Shown one piece after another: positions 1 to 6,849 of a DNA stretch of 64,000 nt. The stretch's first letter is position 1. Each line of letters opens with the position of its first letter. The DNA lies in the IMG/VR virus record IMGVR_UViG_3300017917_002644, positions 1-64,000 of that record. One strand, written 5' to 3'. The notes under the pieces are model-generated. The model saw nothing but the letters and a program-made list of their open reading frames with translations, was not told the DNA's origin and made no database searches. The position numbers and the translations under genes are program-made. The DNA comes from a virus.

Positions 1-405
1 TGCAACGATTAGTTGTTCTTTTTTCTTTGGTAAGTTATATCCTTTAATCTGGTCTACCAATTTACCTAAAAATCTGTCAACTTGTGGAGGTAGGGTTACA
101 TCCATATCTTCCAACTCTTCGTTTACATTTTCTTTAACAACTTTAGGTAAGTAAGTTGCACCACTATACCATTTTTTTTCAATTTTATGTTCTTTACCTT
201 TTTCATCTTTAACAGTAAAGGTAGAAGGGTTTACTTTAACTACTTTTCCTTTTTTTGGTTGAGCACTTCTTCCAATATTTTGCAATTCTTTTTCTGCATA
301 AAATTTTATAGTATCACCAACATTTGCGTCAAGTGTTACATACCCTTCGTTTACTTTTTTCAAAGAACCCATATTTACGGGAATAAATTGTGTTAATTTT
401 GCCAT
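1..405 (-). CDS. Unknown head-module protein, C-terminus beyond left edge
   Basis: An open frame of 135 codons starts at the ATG at 405-403 and runs off the left edge with no stop, so the C-terminus is missing. The first 90 residues are Lys-rich and look like a small beta-barrel (MAKLTQFIPVNMG, then VGDTIKFYAEKE and KGKVVKVNPSTFTVKD). An acidic linker and a segment beginning LPPQVDRFLGKLVDQI follow. It starts seven bases after the prohead protease gene ends. In T4 the next genes after gp21 are the scaffold gp22 and the capsid gp23, so a prohead core role is possible by position only. I do not recognise the sequence. Confidence 0.75.
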   Translation of the reverse strand, partial: MAKLTQFIPVNMGSLKKVNEGYVTLDANVGDTIKFYAEKELQNIGRSAQPKKGKVVKVNPSTFTVKDEKGKEHKIEKKWYSGATYLPKVVKENVNEELEDMDVTLPPQVDRFLGKLVDQIKGYNLPKKKEQLIVA

Positions 406-412
406 TTTTATT

Positions 413-1003
413 TTAGTTTAATTCAATTATAATTTCTCTCATTAAGTCTTGTGCTTTACAGAACTTACCACATTCTTCAGCAACTTTTTTCCATTGTTTA
501 GATTCGTTGATTGGTGCCATAAATGCTCCATGAGTTGATGGGTTTGATACAAAGTCCCAACCAACTAATTCAAAATCTTCCTGAACCATTACAGTACCAT
601 CTACCATCTCTTTTACTGAACCTAATCCTCTGGATGAAATACCTAAACGGATATTGTTTTTTAACAACTCTCTAAGAATGTTACCAGATGGAGTAGAAAG
701 GATTTCAACCGTTCCCATTACATCATCACCTTCCCACCAAATTTCTCTAATGTTGTGAGAAACGTTTTTAAGGTTGATAACCGGTGAATCCGGGTGGTCT
801 AATTCTCCCAATGCTCTTCTTTCTTTAATGAGTTGTTCGTATTTTTGGCACTCTCTCTCCAAAATATCTTTAGGGTATCTTCTATTATTTTGGTTTGGGG
901 CACCTGCTCTTTGTAGAACTCCCTTTACCAAATAAGTTCCATTAGATTCTTCTTGAAGTTTTGCTTCAAATAAGTGAGTTTCTATTAATAATCCTTTACT
1001 CAT
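413..1003 (-). CDS. gp21: Prohead core protease, T4 gp21-like
   Basis: This is the serine protease (196 residues) that matures the T4-type prohead by cutting scaffold, capsid and internal proteins after short L/I-x-E motifs. The visible signature is GELDHP (His70), then NIRLGISSRGLGSV with the nucleophile in GISSRG (Ser123 or Ser124), then VGWDFVSNPS (Asp150). The family uses a Ser-His-acid mechanism. Length is near that of T4 gp21. The ATG at 1003 overlaps the stop of the upstream frame (TAATG), indicating translational coupling. It acts in the assembling head; the L-N-E motifs in neighbouring head proteins are plausible substrates. Confidence 0.9.
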   Translation of the reverse strand: MSKGLLIETHLFEAKLQEESNGTYLVKGVLQRAGAPNQNNRRYPKDILERECQKYEQLIKERRALGELDHPDSPVINLKNVSHNIREIWWEGDDVMGTVEILSTPSGNILRELLKNNIRLGISSRGLGSVKEMVDGTVMVQEDFELVGWDFVSNPSTHGAFMAPINESKQWKKVAEECGKFCKAQDLMREIIIELN

Positions 1004-1419
1004 TATTTTATATCGTTTTTTGCTTTATATACTACTTTATCCATTATACTTTTGTCATTCCAAGATTTCAAAAGTATAGTTTTTAATTGGTTTGTCAATT
1101 CTGTTTTATCCAATTTACCATCGGAATTTCTAACTTCCTTTACTATATATATTTTAACATCGGTTAGATTTAATATTTTATCAACCGCATTGTTATCCAT
1201 TCCTTTATGCGTATCAACTATCTTTGATATCTTTTCAACAACCCCATCATCTTTGTATAGGTTTGTTATGATAGTTTTTACAGCACCTTTGTAATCACCC
1301 TTACCACTAAAATACTTAAATCCCTTCTCAATTAAATCTATTAAAAAATAATAGATAATATTACTAATAACTAAAGAACCAAATGCAGCAATTAAACCTA
1401 TTAGTAGGTTTTCATTTAC
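1003..1419 (-). CDS. Membrane-anchored extension read by -1 frameshifting
   Basis: This frame is open from the stop at 1003-1005 back past 1419 into the end of the upstream gene. It has no ATG, GTG or TTG until the ATG at 1200, yet the 72 codons before that ATG encode a convincing membrane helix (LIGLIAAFGSLVISNIIYYF) followed by a charged segment. An independent start at 1200 would discard the helix. The frame is joined to the 103-residue gene by an A AAA AAG slippery heptamer. I therefore read it as the second part of a fusion of about 241 residues. The alternative is an indel error in the ten-A run. Function unknown; position suggests a prohead core or vertex component. Confidence 0.65.
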   Translation of the reverse strand, partial: VNENLLIGLIAAFGSLVISNIIYYFLIDLIEKGFKYFSGKGDYKGAVKTIITNLYKDDGVVEKISKIVDTHKGMDNNAVDKILNLTDVKIYIVKEVRNSDGKLDKTELTNQLKTILLKSWNDKSIMDKVVYKAKNDIK

Positions 1420-1425
1420 TTTTTT
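1394..1425 (-). promoter_or_regulatory. Programmed -1 ribosomal frameshift signal
   Basis: On the minus strand the zero frame reads AAA AAG TAA, preceded by A, which gives the classic X XXY YYZ heptamer A AAA AAG (1425-1419). The zero-frame stop follows immediately. After a seven-base spacer (1418-1412) there is a perfect seven-base-pair hairpin: AAACCTA (1411-1405), loop CTAA, TAGGTTT (1400-1394). This is the arrangement known from dnaX and IS elements. Slipping back one base continues as GTA AAT GAA into the membrane-anchored frame. The slippery site, spacer and stem are all seen directly; use in vivo is inferred. Confidence 0.7.
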
Positions 1426-1727
1426 TTTTGAGCCTCGTTTTTACTTGCTCTTAATGCTGCTAAATCACTTGCCTCAATCTCACCATCTTTATCAACATCT
1501 ATTTTTTCTTGGTTTCCTGGTAGGTTTTCGTTATATCCTCTCAATCTACCTTCGGTTTTTGCTTTATATGCTTTATCAACTGCATTGAAAAATGCCTTTT
1601 TCTCATCATCACTCATAGAAGGTATAGATTTACCACTCTTATCCAACATAGTTTTGAATAATTGTTGGTAATCTTCTTCTTCTCTAACTACCTGTCTTAT
1701 AAGTTCTTTAAGTTGATTTACTTTCAT
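1416..1727 (-). CDS. Small head-module protein with EF-hand-like loop; frameshift donor
   Basis: This gene encodes 103 residues if terminated in the zero frame. It begins with an amphipathic, charged helix (MKVNQLKELIRQVVREEEDY), a start seen in several T4-type prohead proteins. Near the C-terminus, DVDKDGEIEASDLAALR matches the EF-hand or dockerin calcium loop pattern D-x-D-x-D-G-x-I-x-x-x-D-L. The product ends in KKK at the slippery A run. It lies where T4 carries the core genes 67 and 68, between portal and protease. Stop and start overlap the upstream gene by one base. A prohead core role is inferred from position. Confidence 0.75.
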   Translation of the reverse strand: MKVNQLKELIRQVVREEEDYQQLFKTMLDKSGKSIPSMSDDEKKAFFNAVDKAYKAKTEGRLRGYNENLPGNQEKIDVDKDGEIEASDLAALRASKNEAQKKK

Positions 1728-2734
1728 TATTGTGATATTTTACGAATTTGTTGTTCTAATCTAACCAATCTCTCTTTTATCTTATAAATATTACTATTAG
1801 TTCTTTTCCAGAAATTTTCGTTAGATACTCCATTTTCTTGCTTAATTCTACCATACCAATTTAGGAACTTTTCCATTTCGGCAAGTTGTTTATTGATGTT
1901 TGATATTCCCTTACCGATTTTAGTTGTAGCAGGTGCATCTTCTTTTTTAAGTTCAATCCAACGATTTTCTGTAACGATTACTTTATATTTAGAAGATTTG
2001 TTTTCGTTTACAACACTATATCCTGTCAAATCAGCTTGTCTTTTTCCCTTTTTCTTTTCGTTTTCAGGTTTTCCAAATGCATAAGGAGTATCATATGGTC
2101 CTGCTGCATCTGAAGTTGTCATCTCTTTAATAGATAATCCTAATTCTTCTTCAACCTCTTGGATTTCATCATAACCCATTGCGTGTAATTCTCTAACAAT
2201 ATCCAATCTACTTGCGTTTTTATCACCAGTTACTACGATTGCAACTTGTTTTCTTACAGAAGGAGTTCCGTTGTGATAATACTGCATCACTCTCTTAAAG
2301 TGTATATCACCACTACCCATTTCATCAATATCACCCTTTAGTTCGGCATCTTTATACAGACCACTAACTTTGGCATCTAATTCTGCTTGAAGTTTTTTCT
2401 TTAAGATTGTTAATTTTTTAAGAGCTTCGATGTGCTTTTTTTCTTCCGGAGTTCCTTTGGTTTTTTTGTATTGGTTTAAATGGTTTTCCATTGCATCCAA
2501 TACTTTAGAATACTCCGTATGGATTGTTTTAACTCCCCTTGCTTCTTTTACAATGATTTCTTTAATCTTATCAGGAAGTTCTTTATGTTTTGTTGATGCG
2601 AAATCTTTAGCAGATTTTTTATCCATATCTGCTGCTACTTTTGCAACTTCTGGAGATGGGGCTTCCATATCACCCTTTTGAGTAGCATGGACCATTCCCA
2701 TAAATTTCTGTTGTGCTTTACTTACCGCTGGCAT
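1727..2734 (-). CDS. DUF3008-like head-module protein with candidate protease sites
   Basis: The N-terminal 55 residues (MPAVSKAQQKFMGMVHATQK, then SAKDFASTKHKELP) match the small phage family known as DUF3008, whose function is unknown. That domain ends at IIVKE-A (residues 60-65), which resembles a gp21 cleavage site. A charged helical middle follows, then a GYDEIQEVEEELG segment, a linker containing VVNE and IVTE, and a C-terminal helical region. The gene overlaps its upstream neighbour by 17 bases. It could be an internal head protein that is cut during maturation; that is inference from position and motifs. Confidence 0.75.
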   Translation of the reverse strand: MPAVSKAQQKFMGMVHATQKGDMEAPSPEVAKVAADMDKKSAKDFASTKHKELPDKIKEIIVKEARGVKTIHTEYSKVLDAMENHLNQYKKTKGTPEEKKHIEALKKLTILKKKLQAELDAKVSGLYKDAELKGDIDEMGSGDIHFKRVMQYYHNGTPSVRKQVAIVVTGDKNASRLDIVRELHAMGYDEIQEVEEELGLSIKEMTTSDAAGPYDTPYAFGKPENEKKKGKRQADLTGYSVVNENKSSKYKVIVTENRWIELKKEDAPATTKIGKGISNINKQLAEMEKFLNWYGRIKQENGVSNENFWKRTNSNIYKIKERLVRLEQQIRKISQ

Positions 2735-3593
2735 CTTTCAATTCTTTTAGTAGTTCATAAGACATCATAAGAGCAGATAAGTGTTGTTCTTTAATCTTTT
2801 TAACAGATTTAACCTTTCTAATGTTTGAGATTGTTTCTGCTAATTTGATTTTTGTTACTTTATCTGTTAATTTGGAACCTACTTCTTTTAATTGAGTAAT
2901 AATATTGGTTACAGATTTAGAAACATATTCGTTCAATTTACCTGTATTGTTGATATTATTGATATATTCTCTCAATAAAGATTTTTGTTCTACGGTAAGG
3001 TTTTTGTATTTTGTGTTAAAGTTTTCTACTAAAAACTTATAAGAAATTGCTCTTAAGTCTTCATCTTGCTTTCTGTATTCCTCCATAACTGCATCTTTGA
3101 TTTTTGCATCTTTATTTTGGATAGATGAATTGATAATATTTTCCGTAATTGTGAAACGAGAACTCACAATATCTGTCGGGTCAAATTGTTCTTGAGATGT
3201 TGTTACTTCAAATATTTTGTAAATTGAAGCCAACGCCTTATAGTTAGAAATTGGTGATTTAATAAAATCATCAATGTTATATGTTTCTTTAATTTCTTTA
3301 ATTAGATTGTATTTTTCTTTGGTAAGTTTTTTCTCATCCAATCTTTTTCTTGCTTCACAGATGGTATCAATAAACTTTTCGGCTTTAGCTTCCGAATTAT
3401 ATTTTTCGTTTACCAAATACTGATATAATTTTAATTCTTTAGATAATTCTCTTTTAGAATTGAAATGTTCTTTCAAAATCTTTTCTGCAACTGATTTATT
3501 TGATGACATGATTTCTGCTGTAATTTGTCTTACAAGCAACTCAAATATAAATCCTGTGTTTTTAAACTTTGAATGTTTTATTTTTTTCATCAA
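2718..3593 (-). CDS. Conserved helical protein next to portal, unknown function
   Basis: This 291-residue protein is Lys-rich and predicted to be almost entirely alpha-helical. It starts MMKKIKHSKFKNTGFIFELL, and the pattern F-x-N-T-G-x-I-F-E-L-L-V-R-Q is its most distinctive part. No catalytic motif, signal peptide or membrane segment is visible. Proteins of this type sit directly after the portal in other marine T4-type phages, so a prohead core or portal-associated role is likely but unproven. The second Met is an equally good start. Confidence 0.75.
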   Translation of the reverse strand: MMKKIKHSKFKNTGFIFELLVRQITAEIMSSNKSVAEKILKEHFNSKRELSKELKLYQYLVNEKYNSEAKAEKFIDTICEARKRLDEKKLTKEKYNLIKEIKETYNIDDFIKSPISNYKALASIYKIFEVTTSQEQFDPTDIVSSRFTITENIINSSIQNKDAKIKDAVMEEYRKQDEDLRAISYKFLVENFNTKYKNLTVEQKSLLREYINNINNTGKLNEYVSKSVTNIITQLKEVGSKLTDKVTKIKLAETISNIRKVKSVKKIKEQHLSALMMSYELLKELKDASGK

Positions 3594-3612
3594 TTTGTGT
3601 AGTTTTGTTAGA

Positions 3613-3621
3613 TATAAATAT
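3613..3621 (-). promoter_or_regulatory. ATATTTATA box upstream of a head gene
   Basis: The coding strand carries ATATTTATA with 19 bases between it and the ATG at 3593. The same box recurs ahead of many virion genes in this window. It may be a core promoter element or an AU-rich leader. Chance occurrence is possible in DNA this AT-rich. Confidence 0.35.
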
Positions 3622-3638
3622 ATCTTTATATTACTTTA

Positions 3639-5384
3639 TTACTTTTTTGTTAAATCTTCGGTTAAAATAGTTTTTTTGTTACCATTCATATCCTTAAATA
3701 CCTCTAAATAAGTATTCATTCTTGGTTTGTATTTTACAGAACCTTCTCTTTGTTTTAAGGTTTTAATACCCAATGGGTCTCTACCTTCTGGATGGTCATC
3801 TTTACCGTATCTAACCGGGTCTTTAGGTCTACCAACTTTTCCTTCTTCTTCTAATTCGTTTTTAATTTTTTCGATTTCTTCTTCTACGTTAGTTGGTGCT
3901 TCTGTACCCGTTTCGTTTGCAGGGTCTATACCTTGCGTTTCAATTGATGTTAAACGGAACATTTGTTTAGTATCATCCAACACTTGCAATGTCATATCGT
4001 TTTGCTCATCTTCCGCCATTCCCATAATAGATTCGTACATCCATTCTTTAGAGAACATCTTTGTTTGTTGCATTTGTTGGATTAGTTGAACTTTTGAGTT
4101 ATACAATTCAACTTTTTCTTGTTCGTATATTTTTGATGGAATTGTTAATTCTAAACTGAAATCGGTTAAACGGTCATCATCAATACCTTGTGCATATAGG
4201 TGAACGATTGCAATTTTTGTTAATTCTGAAATTAATACTCTTTGTATTCTTTCGATTGTTTTTGCAAATCTAATATCCTGTGATGCTAAAGTTGCTTTAC
4301 CATTAACATCCTCTTCATATCCCATATATGCTTTTGGTATCTTTAATGATGCCATTAACTTACCTTTTAGATAGTTTAGGTCATCAATCATATTGTACTC
4401 CAATCCTTTTAGAGTATCAATTGATGTTCCGTTATCACTACCCCTTACTGGCATATAGTAATCCTCAATAAGGTTTTGTATATTATATTTTAAGTTATAT
4501 TCACCTGTTCTTTCATCAACAAATGGAACTTTTTTAGAGTTATTGATAATCTTTTGCATGTAGTTATCCACTTCGTTTGGTGGAATGTTACCCACATCTA
4601 CCTTAAATATCCTCTTTTCAGGTGCTCTCATCACTCTGTGAATTAACATTGCATCTTCCATCAACATTAATTGTTTCCAAACTCTTCTACCGCCTTCAAT
4701 CATAGATTTTCCGTAAGGTAGGAAGTTTGAGTCGGAGTTCAAACGGAAGTGTGCCATTTCATAGTTCTCAAACTCTTTCTTTGCAGATTGAGATGCCGCA
4801 CCGTATGGGTTTTGATAAGGAGCGTATAAGAACTTTACTCTTTGTGGGTTTTCTGGATCAAATTGTTCAACTCTACTCATCTCATAACAAGACATTGGCA
4901 TCACATTCACAATACCCAATTTGTCTGCTATTTCTAATTGTAAAAAGAAATCTCCGTATTTAACTAAGTTTCTTGTCCAAGGCCAAAGATTGAACTCTAA
5001 GTTTAGGATATCAAAGAAAAGGTTTTCTAAGATTTGTTTTACGTTATCGTCTGCATGATGGATTTTAAGAACACTACCCATTTCGTTTCTTGCAGTACAT
5101 TCATCTGCATATACATCTAATGCCGATGAAAGGATAGGGTCAGTATCCATTGAATCGTAATCTCTAAATAAGTCAATACGAACTTGTTGGTATGCCATAG
5201 AAGACTCTGCGGCTCCATTTCCATAGTTTGTAACTTTTAATTTCATAAACCTATCAACGAGGTTTGTAGTCATATTCTGATATTCATCAGTATCTACGAC
5301 CTTTACTCCGGTTGCGGTTTTACGAACTATGGTGTTTGTTGAAAATAATTTTTGTAACCTACCGAATATTGATTTATCTGCCAT
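3639..5384 (-). CDS. gp20: Portal vertex protein, T4 gp20-like
   Basis: The portal forms the dodecameric ring at the unique head vertex, where prohead assembly starts and through which DNA enters and leaves. The protein has 581 residues, a little longer than T4 gp20. Family hallmarks are MDTDPILSSALDVYADECT near residues 80-100, LWPWTRNLVKYGDFFLQLE, the RVMRAPEKRIFKVDVGN segment, and LNYLKGKLMASLKIPKAYMG. The acidic C-terminus ends in a Lys-rich tail. A Bacteroidetes-type promoter lies just ahead of the start, so the gene probably begins its own transcript leading into the prohead genes. Confidence 0.95.
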   Translation of the reverse strand: MADKSIFGRLQKLFSTNTIVRKTATGVKVVDTDEYQNMTTNLVDRFMKLKVTNYGNGAAESSMAYQQVRIDLFRDYDSMDTDPILSSALDVYADECTARNEMGSVLKIHHADDNVKQILENLFFDILNLEFNLWPWTRNLVKYGDFFLQLEIADKLGIVNVMPMSCYEMSRVEQFDPENPQRVKFLYAPYQNPYGAASQSAKKEFENYEMAHFRLNSDSNFLPYGKSMIEGGRRVWKQLMLMEDAMLIHRVMRAPEKRIFKVDVGNIPPNEVDNYMQKIINNSKKVPFVDERTGEYNLKYNIQNLIEDYYMPVRGSDNGTSIDTLKGLEYNMIDDLNYLKGKLMASLKIPKAYMGYEEDVNGKATLASQDIRFAKTIERIQRVLISELTKIAIVHLYAQGIDDDRLTDFSLELTIPSKIYEQEKVELYNSKVQLIQQMQQTKMFSKEWMYESIMGMAEDEQNDMTLQVLDDTKQMFRLTSIETQGIDPANETGTEAPTNVEEEIEKIKNELEEEGKVGRPKDPVRYGKDDHPEGRDPLGIKTLKQREGSVKYKPRMNTYLEVFKDMNGNKKTILTEDLTKK

Positions 5385-5406
5385 TTCTTATTTCTATATG
5401 TTTTAA

Positions 5407-5438
5407 CAAAGATACGAAAATTATTTGATTTTTCCAAA
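5407..5438 (-). promoter_or_regulatory. Bacteroidetes-type promoter ahead of portal gene
   Basis: On the minus strand a -33 element TTTG (5438-5435) is followed by exactly 20 bases and TATCTTTG (5414-5407), a perfect match to the -7 consensus TAnnTTTG. The spacer ends AAATAATTTTCG and is nearly identical to two other promoters in this window. The predicted start leaves a leader of roughly 15 to 20 bases before the portal ATG at 5384. Confidence 0.75.
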
Positions 5439-5465
5439 TAACTTACTCACTATCAATGAATTATA

Positions 5466-6515
5466 TTACCACTTTCTGCAAGACCAGTATCTTGCTTTCC
5501 ATCTTGGACCTGGATTATCACAATTGTGTCTTGCTCTGAAACTTCTTCTTCTATCTGGATTTGATTTTTTAATTTTAACACCTTTTTGTCCAAAATTTAC
5601 TTTAACAACATTACCTTTGTCGTTTTTAACATAAACTTTGAATTTTTTAACATCACCTGCCATTGGTTTTCCCAATTTCACTTTTCTACCCTGATACTCT
5701 GCTTCTAATAAACAAGGACAAGTTGCTTCGCTTAATTGTTTGTTGTATTCTTTCATAAAAATGATGAAATCTTTTACATCATCTTCGTTTTCTACATCGT
5801 ATTCTATTGGTTCAACATATCCGTATTCTACCTCATCATCTGCATCTCTCAAATTTGGATGATTTGGATATTCATCTTCTTCAGAAATTTGGTTTAATAG
5901 TTTTTCGTATTCTGATTTAGGTGCTGGGGTTCTTTTTTGTAATTGTTGAACAATTTCTTTCCATGCATCATCGTATCTTTTTTTATCAGTAGGTGGTAAT
6001 TGTCTTTTTAAGAAATATATGAAACTCATTATTTCCGATTTATCTTCTTTCCACCACTTAGACATATCTGGAAAGTTTTCATTTATATTTTCATTTACAG
6101 GAACACAATTTGGAACCATTTTATCTCCTTTTTCTTTCATTCCAACTTGTTTGTACCCATCCCAACAAGATTCACATAATCCGTTGGTATCTCCCTCATT
6201 ACAAGTTCTCCAACCACCACCCTTAGATTTGTAGTTTTTTGCTGCCCATCCGTTTGCGTATGCAGATGGATATACATCGAATTTTCTTTTAGCCGCTGCT
6301 TTAGAAGCAGACCATTTACCAGGGTCAGTTGGACAATTTTTTTCTAAGAATAAATTGATACGTTCTTCAATGTTGTTCAAAATTTTCATATTTTCGTTCT
6401 TTTTTCTACCTTGACAATGTGCTCTTTGTGAAAAACCTTTTGGATTGTTACAATTAATGGAGTTTTTATATTTTTGACTCCATTTTTCATTTATTGTATC
6501 AGATAGCTTTATCAT
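5466..6515 (-). CDS. Cys-rich head-module protein of two phage domain types
   Basis: This 349-residue protein is modular. Residues 1-45 contain GFSQRAHCQGRKK. Around residues 60-120 is a segment with KWSASKAAAKRKFDVYPSAY and paired cysteines (CNEGD...CESCWDGYK), possibly metal-binding. A variable acidic middle follows. The C-terminal 70 residues (GKPMAGDVKKFKVYVKND, then RRRSFRARHNCDNPG) form a very basic domain often seen alone or fused in marine T4-type phages. L/I-x-E motifs (INE, LSE-A, LLE-A) lie between the parts and could be protease sites. These segments resemble families filed under DUF names such as DUF5872 and DUF6321, an uncertain attribution. A role in binding packaged DNA is a guess. 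Confidence 0.75.
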   Translation of the reverse strand: MIKLSDTINEKWSQKYKNSINCNNPKGFSQRAHCQGRKKNENMKILNNIEERINLFLEKNCPTDPGKWSASKAAAKRKFDVYPSAYANGWAAKNYKSKGGGWRTCNEGDTNGLCESCWDGYKQVGMKEKGDKMVPNCVPVNENINENFPDMSKWWKEDKSEIMSFIYFLKRQLPPTDKKRYDDAWKEIVQQLQKRTPAPKSEYEKLLNQISEEDEYPNHPNLRDADDEVEYGYVEPIEYDVENEDDVKDFIIFMKEYNKQLSEATCPCLLEAEYQGRKVKLGKPMAGDVKKFKVYVKNDKGNVVKVNFGQKGVKIKKSNPDRRRSFRARHNCDNPGPRWKARYWSCRKW

Positions 6516-6814
6516 TACGCTCCTGTTTTTACAAATGTTGGTTTTTGTCCTTTTGATTTTTCTCCACCTTTTTTAGCATCTCCTGCTTTATTTTGTGCTG
6601 CTCTTTTTCTTTTTACAAATGCCGCTCTACCATCTTTTCCTAATTTTGCAGCTTTTGCGTTTGATAAACATGCTGCATAAGATGAACCTTTTTTAGAGTC
6701 TCCACACTTACCTACCTTTTCACCTTTGGAATTGTATCTATCCCAACCACCAGTTGGTCCACTACCGAACCACTTTCTAAGGTCTTCATCCAAAAGGTCA
6801 ATTAATCTTATCAT
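6515..6814 (-). CDS. Small basic Cys-containing head-module protein
   Basis: This 99-residue protein is strongly basic. It begins MIRLIDLLDEDLRKWFGSGP and continues GGWDRYNSKGEKVGKCGDSK and SYAACLSNAKAA, with two conserved-looking Cys. Its C-terminal half is Lys/Ala/Gly-rich. I chose the ATG at 6814 over 6865: the earlier one overlaps the terminase gene and adds an unlikely Tyr-rich leader, while an ATATTTATA box sits 19 bases before 6814. It ends where the next gene begins (one-base overlap). The sequence belongs with small phage proteins of unknown function; DNA binding in the head is possible. Confidence 0.75.
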   Translation of the reverse strand: MIRLIDLLDEDLRKWFGSGPTGGWDRYNSKGEKVGKCGDSKKGSSYAACLSNAKAAKLGKDGRAAFVKRKRAAQNKAGDAKKGGEKSKGQKPTFVKTGA

Positions 6815-6833
6815 TTGTAAATAATATCTATAA

Positions 6834-6842
6834 TATAAATAT
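6834..6842 (-). promoter_or_regulatory. ATATTTATA box upstream of the small basic head gene
   Basis: ATATTTATA occurs on the coding strand with 19 bases between it and the ATG at 6814. The spacing is the same as for the gene starting at 3593. Function inferred from recurrence only. Confidence 0.35.
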
Positions 6843-6849
6843 ACAATTT

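Noticed and set aside
1052-1294. Plus-strand frame opposite the frameshift region
   Set aside because: It mirrors the minus-strand coding sequence, has Phe/Leu/Ser-rich composition typical of antisense frames, and no promoter or start context.
3613-3621. TATAAATA read on the plus strand as T4 late promoters
   Set aside because: They would transcribe antisense to every nearby gene; the coding-strand reading is more plausible, though still unproven.
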